Shown here piece by piece: positions 44,977 through 56,599 of a DNA stretch of 64,000 nt (its first letter is position 1; each line of letters starts with the position of its first letter). The position numbers and the translations under genes were made by a program. Location: the NCBI GenBank assembly GCA_028023455.1, contig JAQFVV010012537.1, positions 742,001 to 806,000 of the forward strand, given 5' to 3'. The notes beneath the pieces were generated by a model. It was not told the DNA's origin and did no database searches. It saw only the letters and a program-made list of their open reading frames with translations. The DNA comes from Epiperipatus broadwayi (lineage: Eukaryota; Onychophora; Udeonychophora; Euonychophora; Peripatidae).

Positions 44977-44977
<1 letters not shown>
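43018..44977 (-). mobile_element. Jockey/CR1-superfamily LINE, 5'-truncated copy
   Basis: Minus-strand LINE starting inside ORF2 directly next to a (TAA)n tract and ending in GAATTGAATT plus (ATT)n. It contains one intact reading frame (43211-44944). Roughly 190 bp of 3' UTR precede the tail. It is a different family from the copy at 46245-50595, although both share the same terminal style. Confidence 0.88.
43211..44944 (-). CDS. LINE ORF2 fragment: reverse transcriptase and C-terminal domain
   Basis: A 577-residue uninterrupted frame. RT motifs in order: QLKLHSSVGLDNIPAFIYKG, VVPIFKKGSRDLVCDYRPIS, GFLPNRSIETNL, VVYFDMSRAFDRVNHKIL (catalytic Asp), TGVPQGSVLAPLLFNVYIDD and CYADDCKIF (YADD). 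A thumb and C-terminal region follow with LVLPILEYGSIIW. The enzyme would copy element RNA at a nicked target. The endonuclease is missing because of 5' truncation; the first Met is simply the first in frame, and the reading continues upstream to about 44977. Absence of stops over 1.7 kb and intact active sites suggest a young insertion. Confidence 0.9.
   Translation of the reverse strand: MSKVIYYRDFQKFIQNTENHISDNPLQFWSLVKVLGITKKKLQSNNSNLAAGDFSHYFSELFKQSQSFTNLTENNDLVEERITCDSFIESDVVFAIKQLKLHSSVGLDNIPAFIYKGCAEYIASPLLHIFNCSLANGTFPTSLKIAKVVPIFKKGSRDLVCDYRPISILHTVARIFERCLYNKIILDVSKVLAPEQHGFLPNRSIETNLLTIFDHISNSIENQSRLDVVYFDMSRAFDRVNHKILLQKLCRLGFSKLLINWFNSFLKDRMSCVRFNNKLSLPYYCFTGVPQGSVLAPLLFNVYIDDLKTCIKFSHLLCYADDCKIFRHIYSTNDCFLLQSDIDNFLNWCECNYIDINMDKCSIVSYSRKSEILRFSYYIGDSKIITNDHQKDLGIIFSNNGSFHNHINFMVNKSLKIIGAIYRYGKAFNKFTKIKLFISLVLPILEYGSIIWSPHNSTDIIRIQSVFDKFAKLNSLGNEHYIDLLLRRKTRDLKLFHKFISQNISVSNLLSNLGIKKQNYNTRTHNIFELKICKSDVLRFSPLFRLPRTYNKDFGNDDVFNLDFKQFTKVLIKKYYP

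Positions 44978-45028
<51 letters not shown>
44978..45028. repeat. (TAA)n tract, about 50 bp
   Basis: TAA microsatellite joining the 3' end of one LINE copy (45029-45070) to the truncated 5' end of the next. Confidence 0.9.
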
Positions 45029-45029
<1 letters not shown>

Positions 45030-45070
45030 TTAATTTAATTTATTAAACATATAATCTCCTTGTGATAAAT
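45029..45070 (-). mobile_element. 3' end of a third LINE copy, beside the gap
   Basis: The minus strand reads ACAAGGAGATTATATG, then TTTAATAAATTAAATTAAAT and the ATT tail, a LINE 3' terminus like those at 43018 and 46254. The body lies in the gap. Confidence 0.55.
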
Positions 45071-45570
45071 NNNNNNNNNNNNNNNNNNNNNNNNNNNNNN
45101 NNNNNNNNNNNNNNNNNNNNNNNNNNNNNNNNNNNNNNNNNNNNNNNNNNNNNNNNNNNNNNNNNNNNNNNNNNNNNNNNNNNNNNNNNNNNNNNNNNNN
45201 NNNNNNNNNNNNNNNNNNNNNNNNNNNNNNNNNNNNNNNNNNNNNNNNNNNNNNNNNNNNNNNNNNNNNNNNNNNNNNNNNNNNNNNNNNNNNNNNNNNN
45301 NNNNNNNNNNNNNNNNNNNNNNNNNNNNNNNNNNNNNNNNNNNNNNNNNNNNNNNNNNNNNNNNNNNNNNNNNNNNNNNNNNNNNNNNNNNNNNNNNNNN
45401 NNNNNNNNNNNNNNNNNNNNNNNNNNNNNNNNNNNNNNNNNNNNNNNNNNNNNNNNNNNNNNNNNNNNNNNNNNNNNNNNNNNNNNNNNNNNNNNNNNNN
45501 NNNNNNNNNNNNNNNNNNNNNNNNNNNNNNNNNNNNNNNNNNNNNNNNNNNNNNNNNNNNNNNNNNNNNN
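45071..45570. other. Assembly gap, 500 N
   Basis: 500 unknown bases, a conventional placeholder length, so the true size is unknown. It falls inside a LINE copy between long TAA tracts. Confidence 0.99.
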
Positions 45571-46244
<674 letters not shown>

Positions 46245-46418
46245 TCAATTCAATATCCATTTATTATGTGCATTTCAACATTTACACTTTAACAGAAATA
46301 CACAATAAAAAAAATAATAATAATAATAACAATGATAATAATTAAAATTTAAAAAAAAAACAATTATAATCAAATACAAGCTAAATACATAAAATTATAT
46401 ATACATATATGTTCATAA

Positions 46419-48599
46419 CTATACATTTAGTTGTTTTTTAACATTCATCACAAATTGATCGCAAAAAATATCAATATTATTAAAAGTTAGATTATATACC
46501 ATTTGCAATCTATTAATAACTGATTTACCAAAGAAAGTATTTTTACATATACTAATCTTGAAAGTTTGCATTTCTCTTAATAAGCGACAAGGTACTTTCA
46601 ATTCTATTTTTGATATACAGTTACTGACATCAATTTTCCCATCAATCAACTTTTTCAGTAATATCATATCCTTCAACATTCTCCTTTCTTTCAATACTGT
46701 TTTGACAGTTTGACATTCACCCATTATTAATTTATTAAATCTTTTTTCAATATTATATATTTTAGACTGAATATTAATCAGATTGAAGTTCCATATACAA
46801 GAATTATATTCTAAAACTGTAACAACAAGAGAAAAAAGTAACCTATATTTTATGGAAATAGATAAATCTCTCCCATATCTCAAAATACAGCCCATCTTTC
46901 TGTATGCTTTATTAATAATACATTTAATATGTGCATTAAAAGTAAAATTGCTACAAAATATAATTCCTAAATCAGATACAGTCTCTTTATATTTAATAAC
47001 ACCATTCTCAATTTTATATTGATAAACAGATTTTTCAGTTTTATTAGTATAGGAAACAATGCATGTTTTATTAATGTTAATCTCCATGTTGTTATACCTA
47101 CACCATATAATAAAACTATCTATATCCTTTTGAACCTCAATATGATCACTATAAGTAATAATTCTTTTAAATAACTTACAATCATCAGCATAAGTAAGTA
47201 TCATACTATTTTTTATGCTATGATCAAGATCACACATATAAACATTAAAAAGCAATGGTGCTAATATTCCACCCTGAGGAACACCTATCATATTATCAAA
47301 AAAAAGAGAATTAGTTTTATCCATATGTACATAAGATTTTCGACCCCTCAAATAATTGGAAAACCACTCAACTAAATGAGGACTAACACCCAACATTTTA
47401 AGTTTATACAAAAGTCTAATATATGAAACTTTGTCAAATGCCTGAGTCATATCAAAATATACAACATCTAATTGCTTCTGATCAGATAAGGCATGAGCAA
47501 TATGATCAGATATCACCATTAAATTAGTTTCAGCAGATCTACCAGGTAAAAAACCATGCTGATAACTAGGTAATACCTTAATCATATCTACAATAATATT
47601 ACTATAAATACACCTTTCATAAATTCTAGCAAAAGGTGACAGAATTGAAATAGGTCTATAATTACCCGAATCAGATCTATCCCCTTTTTTAAAAATTGGT
47701 ATAATTTTAGCTATCTTAAATATATCAGGAATAATAGTTTTCTCAATTGATAAATTAATAATATAATGCAATGGTGCTACCAAACATTCAGCACAACCCT
47801 TGATAATAAAATTAGGAATATTATCATATCCCATAGAAGATTTCGATTTAAGTTTAGAAATTGCAGTAAACACTTCAGGAATTGCAATTTTATTAACATC
47901 TATATTCCAAAAACTTTCTTTATTAAATTTAATATCAACCATATTATCATTACTTGAAGTATCTAAGTACATATTAGTAAAATGATTGACTAGATCATCC
48001 ATAGAAGGCCTAATTACATTATATCTACAACTTTTACTTCCAACAATATTAAGATCTTTTATATAATTCCAAAACATTTGTGGATTATTCCTAAAATTTT
48101 CTTCAACTCTATTTAAATTATTATTATAATCTCTTTTCATAAGATTTTTAGTATAAGCACGCAAACCACTAAATTTCTTATACAATTCTTTATCATTAGT
48201 TAGTTTATATAACCTATGATATTTGTGCTTTCTATTTAAGCCCTTACACAATTCCCTAGAAAACCATTTAGGATATTTGTTATTAGTATTTAAATAATGC
48301 CTAACAGGAATATATTGATCTAGACAATTTTGAACTATACCAACAAAATTATTTGCCGCTATATTTGGATCATTTTCCATCAAAATTACATTCCAATCAA
48401 TGTCCTCAAGAGCTTTATAAAGGCCATAATAGTCACCATGTTTGTAATCTCTCTTACTATTTACCATAGGCTTTATATGTTCATGAGAACCATCTATTAC
48501 AAATTCCAAAGGTGGATGATAAGGATCAGGGGGCAAAAGAGCTTGATCAGCCTCTTTGCACTTCAAATCATTCTTAGTGCTAAACAATAAATCCAACAT
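46419..48599 (-). CDS. LINE ORF2, reverse transcriptase part
   Basis: A 726-residue frame. An N-terminal linker holds the endonuclease end (PPLEFVIDGSHEHIKP). RT: KLKSKSSMGYDNIPNFIIKG, KIIPIFKKGDRSDSGNYRP, GFLPGRSAETNLM, VVYFDMTQAFDKVSYIRLL (catalytic Asp), IGVPQGGILAPLLFNVYM and LTYADDCKLF. The thumb has VVTVLEYNSCIWNF. All catalytic residues are intact. It is really the 3' part of one ORF2 whose 5' part (48563-49156) is in another frame; the break falls at a run of six C at 48601-48606. The Met at 48599 is therefore probably not a true start. The homopolymer break may be a real inactivating indel or a sequencing error. Confidence 0.9.
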   Translation of the reverse strand: MLDLLFSTKNDLKCKEADQALLPPDPYHPPLEFVIDGSHEHIKPMVNSKRDYKHGDYYGLYKALEDIDWNVILMENDPNIAANNFVGIVQNCLDQYIPVRHYLNTNNKYPKWFSRELCKGLNRKHKYHRLYKLTNDKELYKKFSGLRAYTKNLMKRDYNNNLNRVEENFRNNPQMFWNYIKDLNIVGSKSCRYNVIRPSMDDLVNHFTNMYLDTSSNDNMVDIKFNKESFWNIDVNKIAIPEVFTAISKLKSKSSMGYDNIPNFIIKGCAECLVAPLHYIINLSIEKTIIPDIFKIAKIIPIFKKGDRSDSGNYRPISILSPFARIYERCIYSNIIVDMIKVLPSYQHGFLPGRSAETNLMVISDHIAHALSDQKQLDVVYFDMTQAFDKVSYIRLLYKLKMLGVSPHLVEWFSNYLRGRKSYVHMDKTNSLFFDNMIGVPQGGILAPLLFNVYMCDLDHSIKNSMILTYADDCKLFKRIITYSDHIEVQKDIDSFIIWCRYNNMEININKTCIVSYTNKTEKSVYQYKIENGVIKYKETVSDLGIIFCSNFTFNAHIKCIINKAYRKMGCILRYGRDLSISIKYRLLFSLVVTVLEYNSCIWNFNLINIQSKIYNIEKRFNKLIMGECQTVKTVLKERRMLKDMILLKKLIDGKIDVSNCISKIELKVPCRLLREMQTFKISICKNTFFGKSVINRLQMVYNLTFNNIDIFCDQFVMNVKKQLNV

Positions 48600-49156
48600 A
48601 CCCCCCTAAAATTAATAATACTATTAAGTTGAATTAAACTAACCAACTCAACAAAAATTTTTAATCTATAAAGTTTACTATTATCAACATTCTTATTACT
48701 ATGTCTTGAGTAATCAGCTTCATTAAAATCCCCAACTATAATAATATCATATTTATATTTCACCAATATATCCTCAACCTTAACTAAATATGCATCTAAA
48801 TCATTCATTGACAAAGTAGGTCGAAGATATATAGTACCTAACAATATTTTATTTTTATTTTTTAAACTAACTTCAATCCAACAAGATTCAATATTATTAT
48901 CATTAATAATTATCTGTTTATGCTTTATGTCTTTTTTAATAGAAATCAAAGTACCACCTCCTCTTGTTTCATAATTATAATTTCTATCACATCTATACAC
49001 ACAATACCTATCATCAAATATACTAATATTATCAATTTCTTCTTTTAACCAAGTCTCTGTTAAAAAGATAATATCATATTCATTTAATAACAATTCAAAT
49101 TTAAAATCAATTGTCTTAGTTCTAAGACCACGAACATTTTGATAATAACAATTCAT
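48563..49156 (-). CDS. LINE ORF2, AP-type endonuclease part
   Basis: A 197-residue frame starting MNCYYQNVRGLRTK (Asn of the first endonuclease motif), then IIFLTETWLKEEID (catalytic Glu), CVYRCDR, RGGGTLISIKKDI, SCWIEVSL, LLGTIYLRP and IIIVGDFNEADYS (GDFN motif). The domain nicks the target to prime reverse transcription. The final residues, after INFRG, are out of frame because of the homopolymer run. The start codon lies 6 bp after the ORF1 stop, a spacing that suggests reinitiation or coupled translation as known for LINEs. Confidence 0.9.
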   Translation of the reverse strand: MNCYYQNVRGLRTKTIDFKFELLLNEYDIIFLTETWLKEEIDNISIFDDRYCVYRCDRNYNYETRGGGTLISIKKDIKHKQIIINDNNIESCWIEVSLKNKNKILLGTIYLRPTLSMNDLDAYLVKVEDILVKYKYDIIIVGDFNEADYSRHSNKNVDNSKLYRLKIFVELVSLIQLNSIINFRGVCWIYCLALRMI

Positions 49157-49162
49157 GAATTG

Positions 49163-50584
49163 CTATTTATTACACAGATTATTTTGCAAATTTATATCTT
49201 GCACTATAGTGCTAATTTCATCAACATTATCAGTCAATATAATATCTTCTGTCTTTTCTTCAATAATCTTATTAATATTTAATATAGCATTATCCTGTGT
49301 ACTATCAACATTAAAATTTCTTAAATATTTTAAATCTCCATAGAAGGGCAATATGACTGCTGACAAAGGCCAAACGTTACCAACCAAAACTTTATCAGAT
49401 TCAGATTCCTCTATAGATAAATAAAATGAAGAATATTTTTTAGATTTTGTATTCAGTTTATAACACACACTATTTATATCTAAAACATTTTTCAAATGAG
49501 CAGTCACATCTTCAACAGAGGTGTCATTATCCATTCTAGTTAGAAAAAATTTTTTAAATTTCTTTCTTGTCTTAATAGCTTTTAAAACATGATTAACCTG
49601 ATTTCCTATAATAGGTGAAGAACTTGAATTTTTAATATTTTTATTCTTATTTTTACGATAAAATACAGTTTTAAAACCATCATTTTCTTTATCTGCACAA
49701 TCTTTCAAATAAAAGGCATATGAGTTTTTAGAGGTGCTATCTTGATTAGAAATCCCAGACGATTCATCTGACGTTACATTTGTTTTCATATCTGACTGAC
49801 CAACCTTCACTTTAATTGCTTTATTCTGCTGTTCATTAAATTTAGAACTTGATCTATCAGTGACACTAAAAACTGCCTCCTTTTTTAATTGATCAACTCC
49901 TTCACTTCTATTTATAGTAGAAAGTGGAGGGAAATTTAAATCAGAAACAATAAGTTCAGGCGTTTGCTTTTCTTTATGCTTTAAAATAAGTTGACTTTCT
50001 TTTTTATTAAAAACAACAGAATTTCTGTCTATGCTTCTATAATCATTATTTTTATTTATATCCAAATTATTAACAGATGCATTTAATAACATATTTTTTA
50101 TCGTAATATTTTCTTCTTTCAATAATTTAATTTCACTTGATAAATCTGTAACAATATTTAAAATTCTATTCAATAAAAACGTAGATTTTTCACAAGATAA
50201 ACAATTATTATCCATTTTAGATAGATTTTTTTCTCCTTTATCAAAATCACGATTAGATATAGCATTAATTTCTATTAATTTAGAAATGTCATTACCTTCA
50301 TTTCCTAATAAATTTTGACCAAAAATATCCAAGTCTTGCGAATCATTTATATCTGATACAATAATCTCCATTTTGTTTTCATTGACTTCCATTACGTTAT
50401 TACTATTTGAATGATTACATTTATCACAAATATAGGACTCCATTTCTATTTCATTTTTATGCAATATTATTCCATTAGATTTCAAACATGTTTTATGAAA
50501 CTTATTATTGCATTTAAAACATTTAATTCTTGGCTGTTTTCCAAATATAAGATCACTGCAAAGAGCACATGGTGTACCTCCCAT
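49163..50584 (-). CDS. LINE ORF1 with N-terminal PHD-like zinc finger
   Basis: About 473 residues from the Met at 50584, chosen because upstream codons are only the TTA microsatellite. N-terminus: CALCSDLIFGKQPRIKC, CNNKFHKTCLK and SYICDKC give a C4-H-C3 PHD-type pattern, known from some CR1-group ORF1 proteins. The middle is low-complexity, Ser/Asn/Lys-rich, with a possible short coiled coil around NRILNIVTDLSSEIKLLKEE (residues about 110-130). The C-terminal third (KKFFLTRMDNDTSVEDVTAH, then INSVCYKLNTKSKKYSSFYL) looks like an RRM-like or zinc-knuckle-free nucleic-acid-binding fold as in jockey-type ORF1. The presumed role is RNA binding in the LINE ribonucleoprotein. The frame is intact. 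Confidence 0.8.
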   Translation of the reverse strand: MGGTPCALCSDLIFGKQPRIKCFKCNNKFHKTCLKSNGIILHKNEIEMESYICDKCNHSNSNNVMEVNENKMEIIVSDINDSQDLDIFGQNLLGNEGNDISKLIEINAISNRDFDKGEKNLSKMDNNCLSCEKSTFLLNRILNIVTDLSSEIKLLKEENITIKNMLLNASVNNLDINKNNDYRSIDRNSVVFNKKESQLILKHKEKQTPELIVSDLNFPPLSTINRSEGVDQLKKEAVFSVTDRSSSKFNEQQNKAIKVKVGQSDMKTNVTSDESSGISNQDSTSKNSYAFYLKDCADKENDGFKTVFYRKNKNKNIKNSSSSPIIGNQVNHVLKAIKTRKKFKKFFLTRMDNDTSVEDVTAHLKNVLDINSVCYKLNTKSKKYSSFYLSIEESESDKVLVGNVWPLSAVILPFYGDLKYLRNFNVDSTQDNAILNINKIIEEKTEDIILTDNVDEISTIVQDINLQNNLCNK

Positions 50585-50593
50585 AGCATAGCA

Positions 50594-51087
<494 letters not shown>

Positions 51088-51089
51088 TA

Positions 51090-53200
51090 ACCAAAAAGTC
51101 TGATCAGGTCACAACAGATAAAATTAATGGTATAGCATGAAACTGTTATGAACTAACCCAGTCATGGCCAGGGTACACCACAAAGACCCATTGTAGCAGT
51201 ATGTGAAAGTATGTTAGATCACTTAAAACAAATTATAACTATGTAATTTTTATTATCATTCAAAACCTTAATCTGCGATTTTCATTTGCATGAGACCTAA
51301 TTTGTGAAACTGTTAAAGATCACTCTTTCACAATGACATGTATGATTCTCCAAATCTATACTAGCTATCACATGGTAAATACAAGTTATTAACAAGAAAG
51401 AAATAATTGTAAGTTTCACTATAATATGCTTTATTATAGCTCAGATATATTTAGGATTTTGGTATAAATGCTATGTGAGATATGTGCTTTGCAATAATAG
51501 GTAAGCACAGAAAAACTTGGGTTCCTTCCTCATTAATCTAAATTTATAATTAAATCAATAGCAGTAAGACTCTTATCATGTTTGATGAATTGCAAATCAT
51601 AGCATTAAAAGAATAAATTCTATCATAACATTATCTAGTAAATTTATCTATGAATTTTGAGACTAATATTATAAACATTTATAGAAACATAAATTTTGTA
51701 TTATATTCCAGAATTAACAAAGCAAAGCTAAAGTGATGGAAGAGGTAAATGGGATTTTATTGTATTTCATACATCACAAACTACCCAAGAACAAAAACAT
51801 TAAAATATTTCCCCAGAATATTATTAAAACTTATATAACCTATTAGTGACAATATGTGCTCTAATGTATAGTCTACTCAATATGTAGAATTTTCTGTTTT
51901 TTGTGAATGACAAATAGCAATGGCATAATAAGTTAAATTATGAGTTAACATTTATTTACAATTTTATCATTAATAAGTAATTGATTATATAATATTTTAA
52001 TATAATTAAACAAATGAAGAAAGAAAGAAATAAAATAAACAAAATAAAATTCCATCTATCTGCTTCAATACATGAATAGTATACACGGGTTTTATAATAA
52101 CACAGTTACAAGATTTTATTATAAATGGACTTAATTTCAGTTCTGAAGGAAGAGAGTGGAATTCAACATGTAGTCATGAAATATCCAATGTGTCAGTTCC
52201 AGACCCAATTAACATATACTGTAAATTTATAATAATAATTAATAAGTAATGACATATTTGCGAGAGCTGGCCATAATAAAATACTGAACCAAAGTGAAGA
52301 TTCGAACCTCAATTTAGCTAAAATATGTAAACAAACATATAATACACTATGGAGACAATTTAGATAGGATGACCTGCTATATCTTATGACTGAACTTACA
52401 GATTATACCTATAGATGAAGGAAGATAATTTTAACATCATAGTACATAAAGACTTTGCCCAAACCTACATTTATGAAGGAAATGGTATTCCTGTGGATGC
52501 ATTCATTTACACATAGGAATAACACAACACTGAATGCCTTGTGGCTTTCTAGACCACCATCAAGCAAACAAATATAATTACATACAGTTCCGTGACTTAA
52601 CCACCAGCACAGGAATGAGTGCAAAATACAGAAAATGGCAAATAATTATTTTGTGGATTAACCACCAGCACAAACTAATACCATTTAACATTAAGAAATA
52701 ATATTAATATTTACTTAAAATCAAAATGTAATATCATTCTTCTCAATAATTCTGCTAACTTAAAAAACACCAGCAGTCTAGTAGACATGAGTTCAGACAT
52801 AATGAAGAAATGTTTTATAATAAAGAATGACTGAGATAATGACCGACTCTGCCTAAAATATGAGCATAATAATAATAATATAATAAATATGATATAAGTA
52901 TAATCACAGAACCCTGGAAAGACTCATAGGAATAATTCATGTAGTGTTGCTACACTATAAATTCACCAATAATTCCTAAACTTTTTGCAAGCGCTGTTCC
53001 TTCAATTAATTATTCTCTTTGATCCCTTGAATTTAAATTAATATATTATCATTAAGCATAGTAAAATACATATCAAGAACTTTACATATATAAGTTGACA
53101 TGAAAATAAAATCAAACTAAAACACATTCTTATTCAAATAAACATTAAATTAAAGTACACAACATTTTAGGTATAGTGACTATTCACAAATAAAATAAAT
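51090..53200. repeat. Left arm of an old 7-kb-scale inverted duplication
   Basis: Reverse-complement similarity to 56600-58440 over most of its length. Anchors: GGTGTACCCTGGCC (51165-51180 against 58407-58421), GATTAAGGTTTT (51268 against 58329), two CCACCAGCAC blocks (52594-52610 and 52655-52671) against 57095-57173, CATCCACAGGAAT (52490-52502 against 57264-57276), and AGCGCTTGC (52990 against 56780). Arms differ by perhaps a quarter to a third, so the duplication is old. No coding. Confidence 0.75.
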
Positions 53201-54589
53201 ATAGCAAATATTTTAACATATAAAAGACAAATAATTTTCCATTATGACACAGAACTTCAGAGATTTGATTATATTTCTTTTTTTTCCACTTATAATTAAT
53301 ACTCATGAATGAATAGACTCTTGCATAGGCTTTATGAATATACGAGGTAATTTTTAAAAAGAATGACAAAGTTCCTCATAAGTTTTTGAACTCCACATTC
53401 TATATCAGACATGACTCTGATTTTAAAATATTTGAGTTATTTTTAAGTCTATTCAGCATCAAAAACTAGGAATAATCATCCGAGTAAATAGAAAACTAAC
53501 ATTGGTTATGGAAGTCAGAAAATAATTTTCTTTTAGCTAGCTGTTATTGATTTCAACAATTGTTATTATTACTTTAATAGTATAAATTGAATAGTAGGAA
53601 TATTATTTATAACATATGTTTAAGATCAAATAATAAATTCCTTATTGTTCAGCCACTGACACACAAAGACATTAGAATAGTGTTCACTCCGCATATGTAT
53701 AATATAATAATACGTTTAAAATGTAGTAAAATTTTATATCTTAAATTAGTATAACACTTCATTATGCAGGTATAATATAGCTATCTGAATAAATAATGAG
53801 ATTAAAATATTTTGTTTATTGTTAACAGTTTGTAAGCCATAGAATATATTTCAAATACACTGACCTTTCAGCTATTATTTCCACTTTCAAGATTAATAGT
53901 TCCAACATATTTTAATTGTAGATAGTTGAGAAGATTATCAGTGACTTGATTCCTGGTTGGAAAAACTTGAATGGATTATCTAAATTCAGCCAGACATGTT
54001 GTTGTTAAAATATAACAAATCTTGTAATTTGATTTATATAGGAGACATTTCAGTTTAACTTGTTTCATTATTAATTTAAATAAAAAATATTCATTACATG
54101 TTTTACATACATGTTACTTCTACTCCATTTTTTTTAAATATATGAATGCTCTGTCATAACGCAAAACGTTTTTATCATATTTTATCTAATAATTGAAAAT
54201 TAATTAAATAAATGGGGTTTGATTTAAATTAAAGATAATTTCTGGGAGTAATTTAAATAAATAAGGATTATTATTATTTTTAATCATACTTTACTAAACT
54301 TGATATATGTTGTTGATTTCTTACAGATTAAACATATCTGATCTAAATCACTGGATGGAATAGAGCAATTTTTTAATACATTAAAAAATATATGCAATAA
54401 GTAAGGCAAAATATTGCATAATCTCAACATTAAGTTACTTTAAATGCAAGTATCAAGTAGACACAAAATGAAAGCCAAGACAATCAAGTCACCTAGAAGA
54501 AGACAGAAATTTTTAAATCAGTTCTATTAACCTTTATATTTTACACTAAAATATAAGGTTACAAAATATATCCACTTTCTAAATTGTCT
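53201..54589. other. Spacer of the inverted duplication, nothing recognised
   Basis: AT-rich intronic DNA with no coding or repeat that I can support. Confidence 0.45.
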
Positions 54590-55057
54590 CCTCACCATTT
54601 TTCCTAATTTCACAAATTCTGACAATGACTTAGTTAACATCTGATTCATATAATCTTCCTTCAATTAGAAGTGATTACCAGTTGTTAAGTAGCTAAATAA
54701 AAAATCATTATCAAGTGGAAACATTGGTCTACAATGAAAGAATTTTTAGCCCTCTCTATATTTGGGTGGCAATATTAACTTAGTTATAACTTTAAAATTC
54801 CTGGAAATCCTGTCTTCAAGAAAATACAACTGATATTTCACTTATGAATTATCAAGCAACTAAAAAGAAAGGCTATAATGTTTCTAAATATTAAACAAAA
54901 GGTAGATGATGTGAGTTGTTAACTAGCCCATCCATGCAATGACAAGAACATAAGGAGTGGACTTTAAATTTTCTGGATTTACTCACTTCTTTTATAATCT
55001 CAAAGAGGAGTCAAAGAATCTCATTTCAGTTAATAGTAAATTCCTTTCTGCAGCCAT
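54590..55057 (-). pseudogene. RTE-type LINE, 5' end fragment
   Basis: Minus strand, homologous to 32330-32820 of the fuller RTE copy. It starts ATGGCTGCAGAAAGGA at 55057 (32820 copy: TGGCTGCAGAAAGGA) and runs through the leader to a decayed start of the endonuclease region near 54600. Only the first ~470 bp are present, which is unusual because LINE copies are normally truncated at the 5' end; the 3' part must have been lost by deletion. Confidence 0.7.
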
Positions 55058-56599
55058 ATATTTATAAGAAAAAAATATTTTAATAACCCCTTTTTTATAT
55101 ATAAGTAAGTTTAAAAGATGAGTGGAACAAAGAATAAATAATTTATGATCAAAATTAAAAATAAGTAGATAATTGCACTTTTTGGAAAACCACATAAATA
55201 ATTGTTGAAGCTTTTAAGAGTATATATTGTAACCATATATTTTAGTATAAAATATAATAATTGATGTAACTAGTATAAAAATTTTTCTTTCTTCTTTGGT
55301 GATTTGACTGGCTTGATTGCATTTTGAACAGATTACTTTCTTATATTATTTTAATAAATTTAGATTTGCTTCTTCCCATATACTAACTCATATCATAATG
55401 TTTAACTTTTTAAAATTTTTACAACACATTAAAATTTGGTAAAATATTATAAATAATAATATTTTATTTTTATTTGTTTAAAATGATCTTAAATTATTAT
55501 TTCCATTGAATTAAAAAACCATTTGTTCAATTAAAATTAATTATTAAAAATAAATACAGTAATTACGTATGCGTCTCAATGTAATAAAAGAAAAGAGCGC
55601 GAATTTAAGAGGAGATCGTCTGATAGTTTGCTTTTGGAGGGAGAAAGAAAAGAAAATGGTAAAGGCAAATGGTGTAAATTTGATAAGCTTATTTTAAAAT
55701 AGTTAATAAGTAAACGGATTACCACAAAATTTGTTATAAATGTAAAAATAACCTAGTGGTATTTAATTAAGATGAATTGCTAAATTTAAAAAGTCTGTTC
55801 AAGTCGGCTGGCCAAGTGGATCAAATCACCGGTAACAATTTTCAAATATTACATTTTTAAAATGTCGGAGCTTCCCAATTTAAAAGAATTAATTGCAAGA
55901 GTTTGGTATGTTTTAAAGTGTTTATTATTCTACAATTTGGAAAAATTAAATAAGTATTTTAATTACAGAAGTTTTATGAATATGAAAATTTGCTTTTTAA
56001 AAAAGAAGAAGTTTAAATTAAAGTAAAATGTTAAAGTTGTCAACGTAGTTTAATATTTCCGTTTCCAATTCTAATAAAATATAGTATTAATTGATATTTA
56101 ACTTTACAATGCCAATCATATATTTGCTAGTTAATTTGTTTAACATTTGGATAATAAATAGTCTTCAAATAATTAATCAAAGCTATTTTCTAATTTTATC
56201 GTCAGTTTGGAATGATTGAATTAATTGCTATAATTGGTATTCCTAGATTTAAGCGTGGATAAATAAATATTAGCATGGATGTGATAAACTTGGAACATTT
56301 TTAATAGAGAAATGTAGAGATTAATAACTTATGAAAACATTTTCATTTAAATTCGGCGTGTCATGTTTTGAAATTGTTTCTGGTTTATGGAGCCACGTAA
56401 AATCGTTAATCTAATAGTGATTATAATAACTAACACAAATGGATAAAATTGCATGTATGGAATTTAACTATAATTATAGCTATTGCTTCGTGTATTTTGG
56501 TCGACACATCGTACATGGATTCCACGGATCGTATTTGGAGTTATAAAATGCTATACAATCAAATTTGTGATATACACACCTGCTATAATTCACGTATTG
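55058..56599. other. No feature recognised
   Basis: AT-rich intronic DNA. A tandem duplication of about 80 bp lies at 56535-56690 (TATAAAATGCTATACA...CACACCTG occurs twice). Confidence 0.45.
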
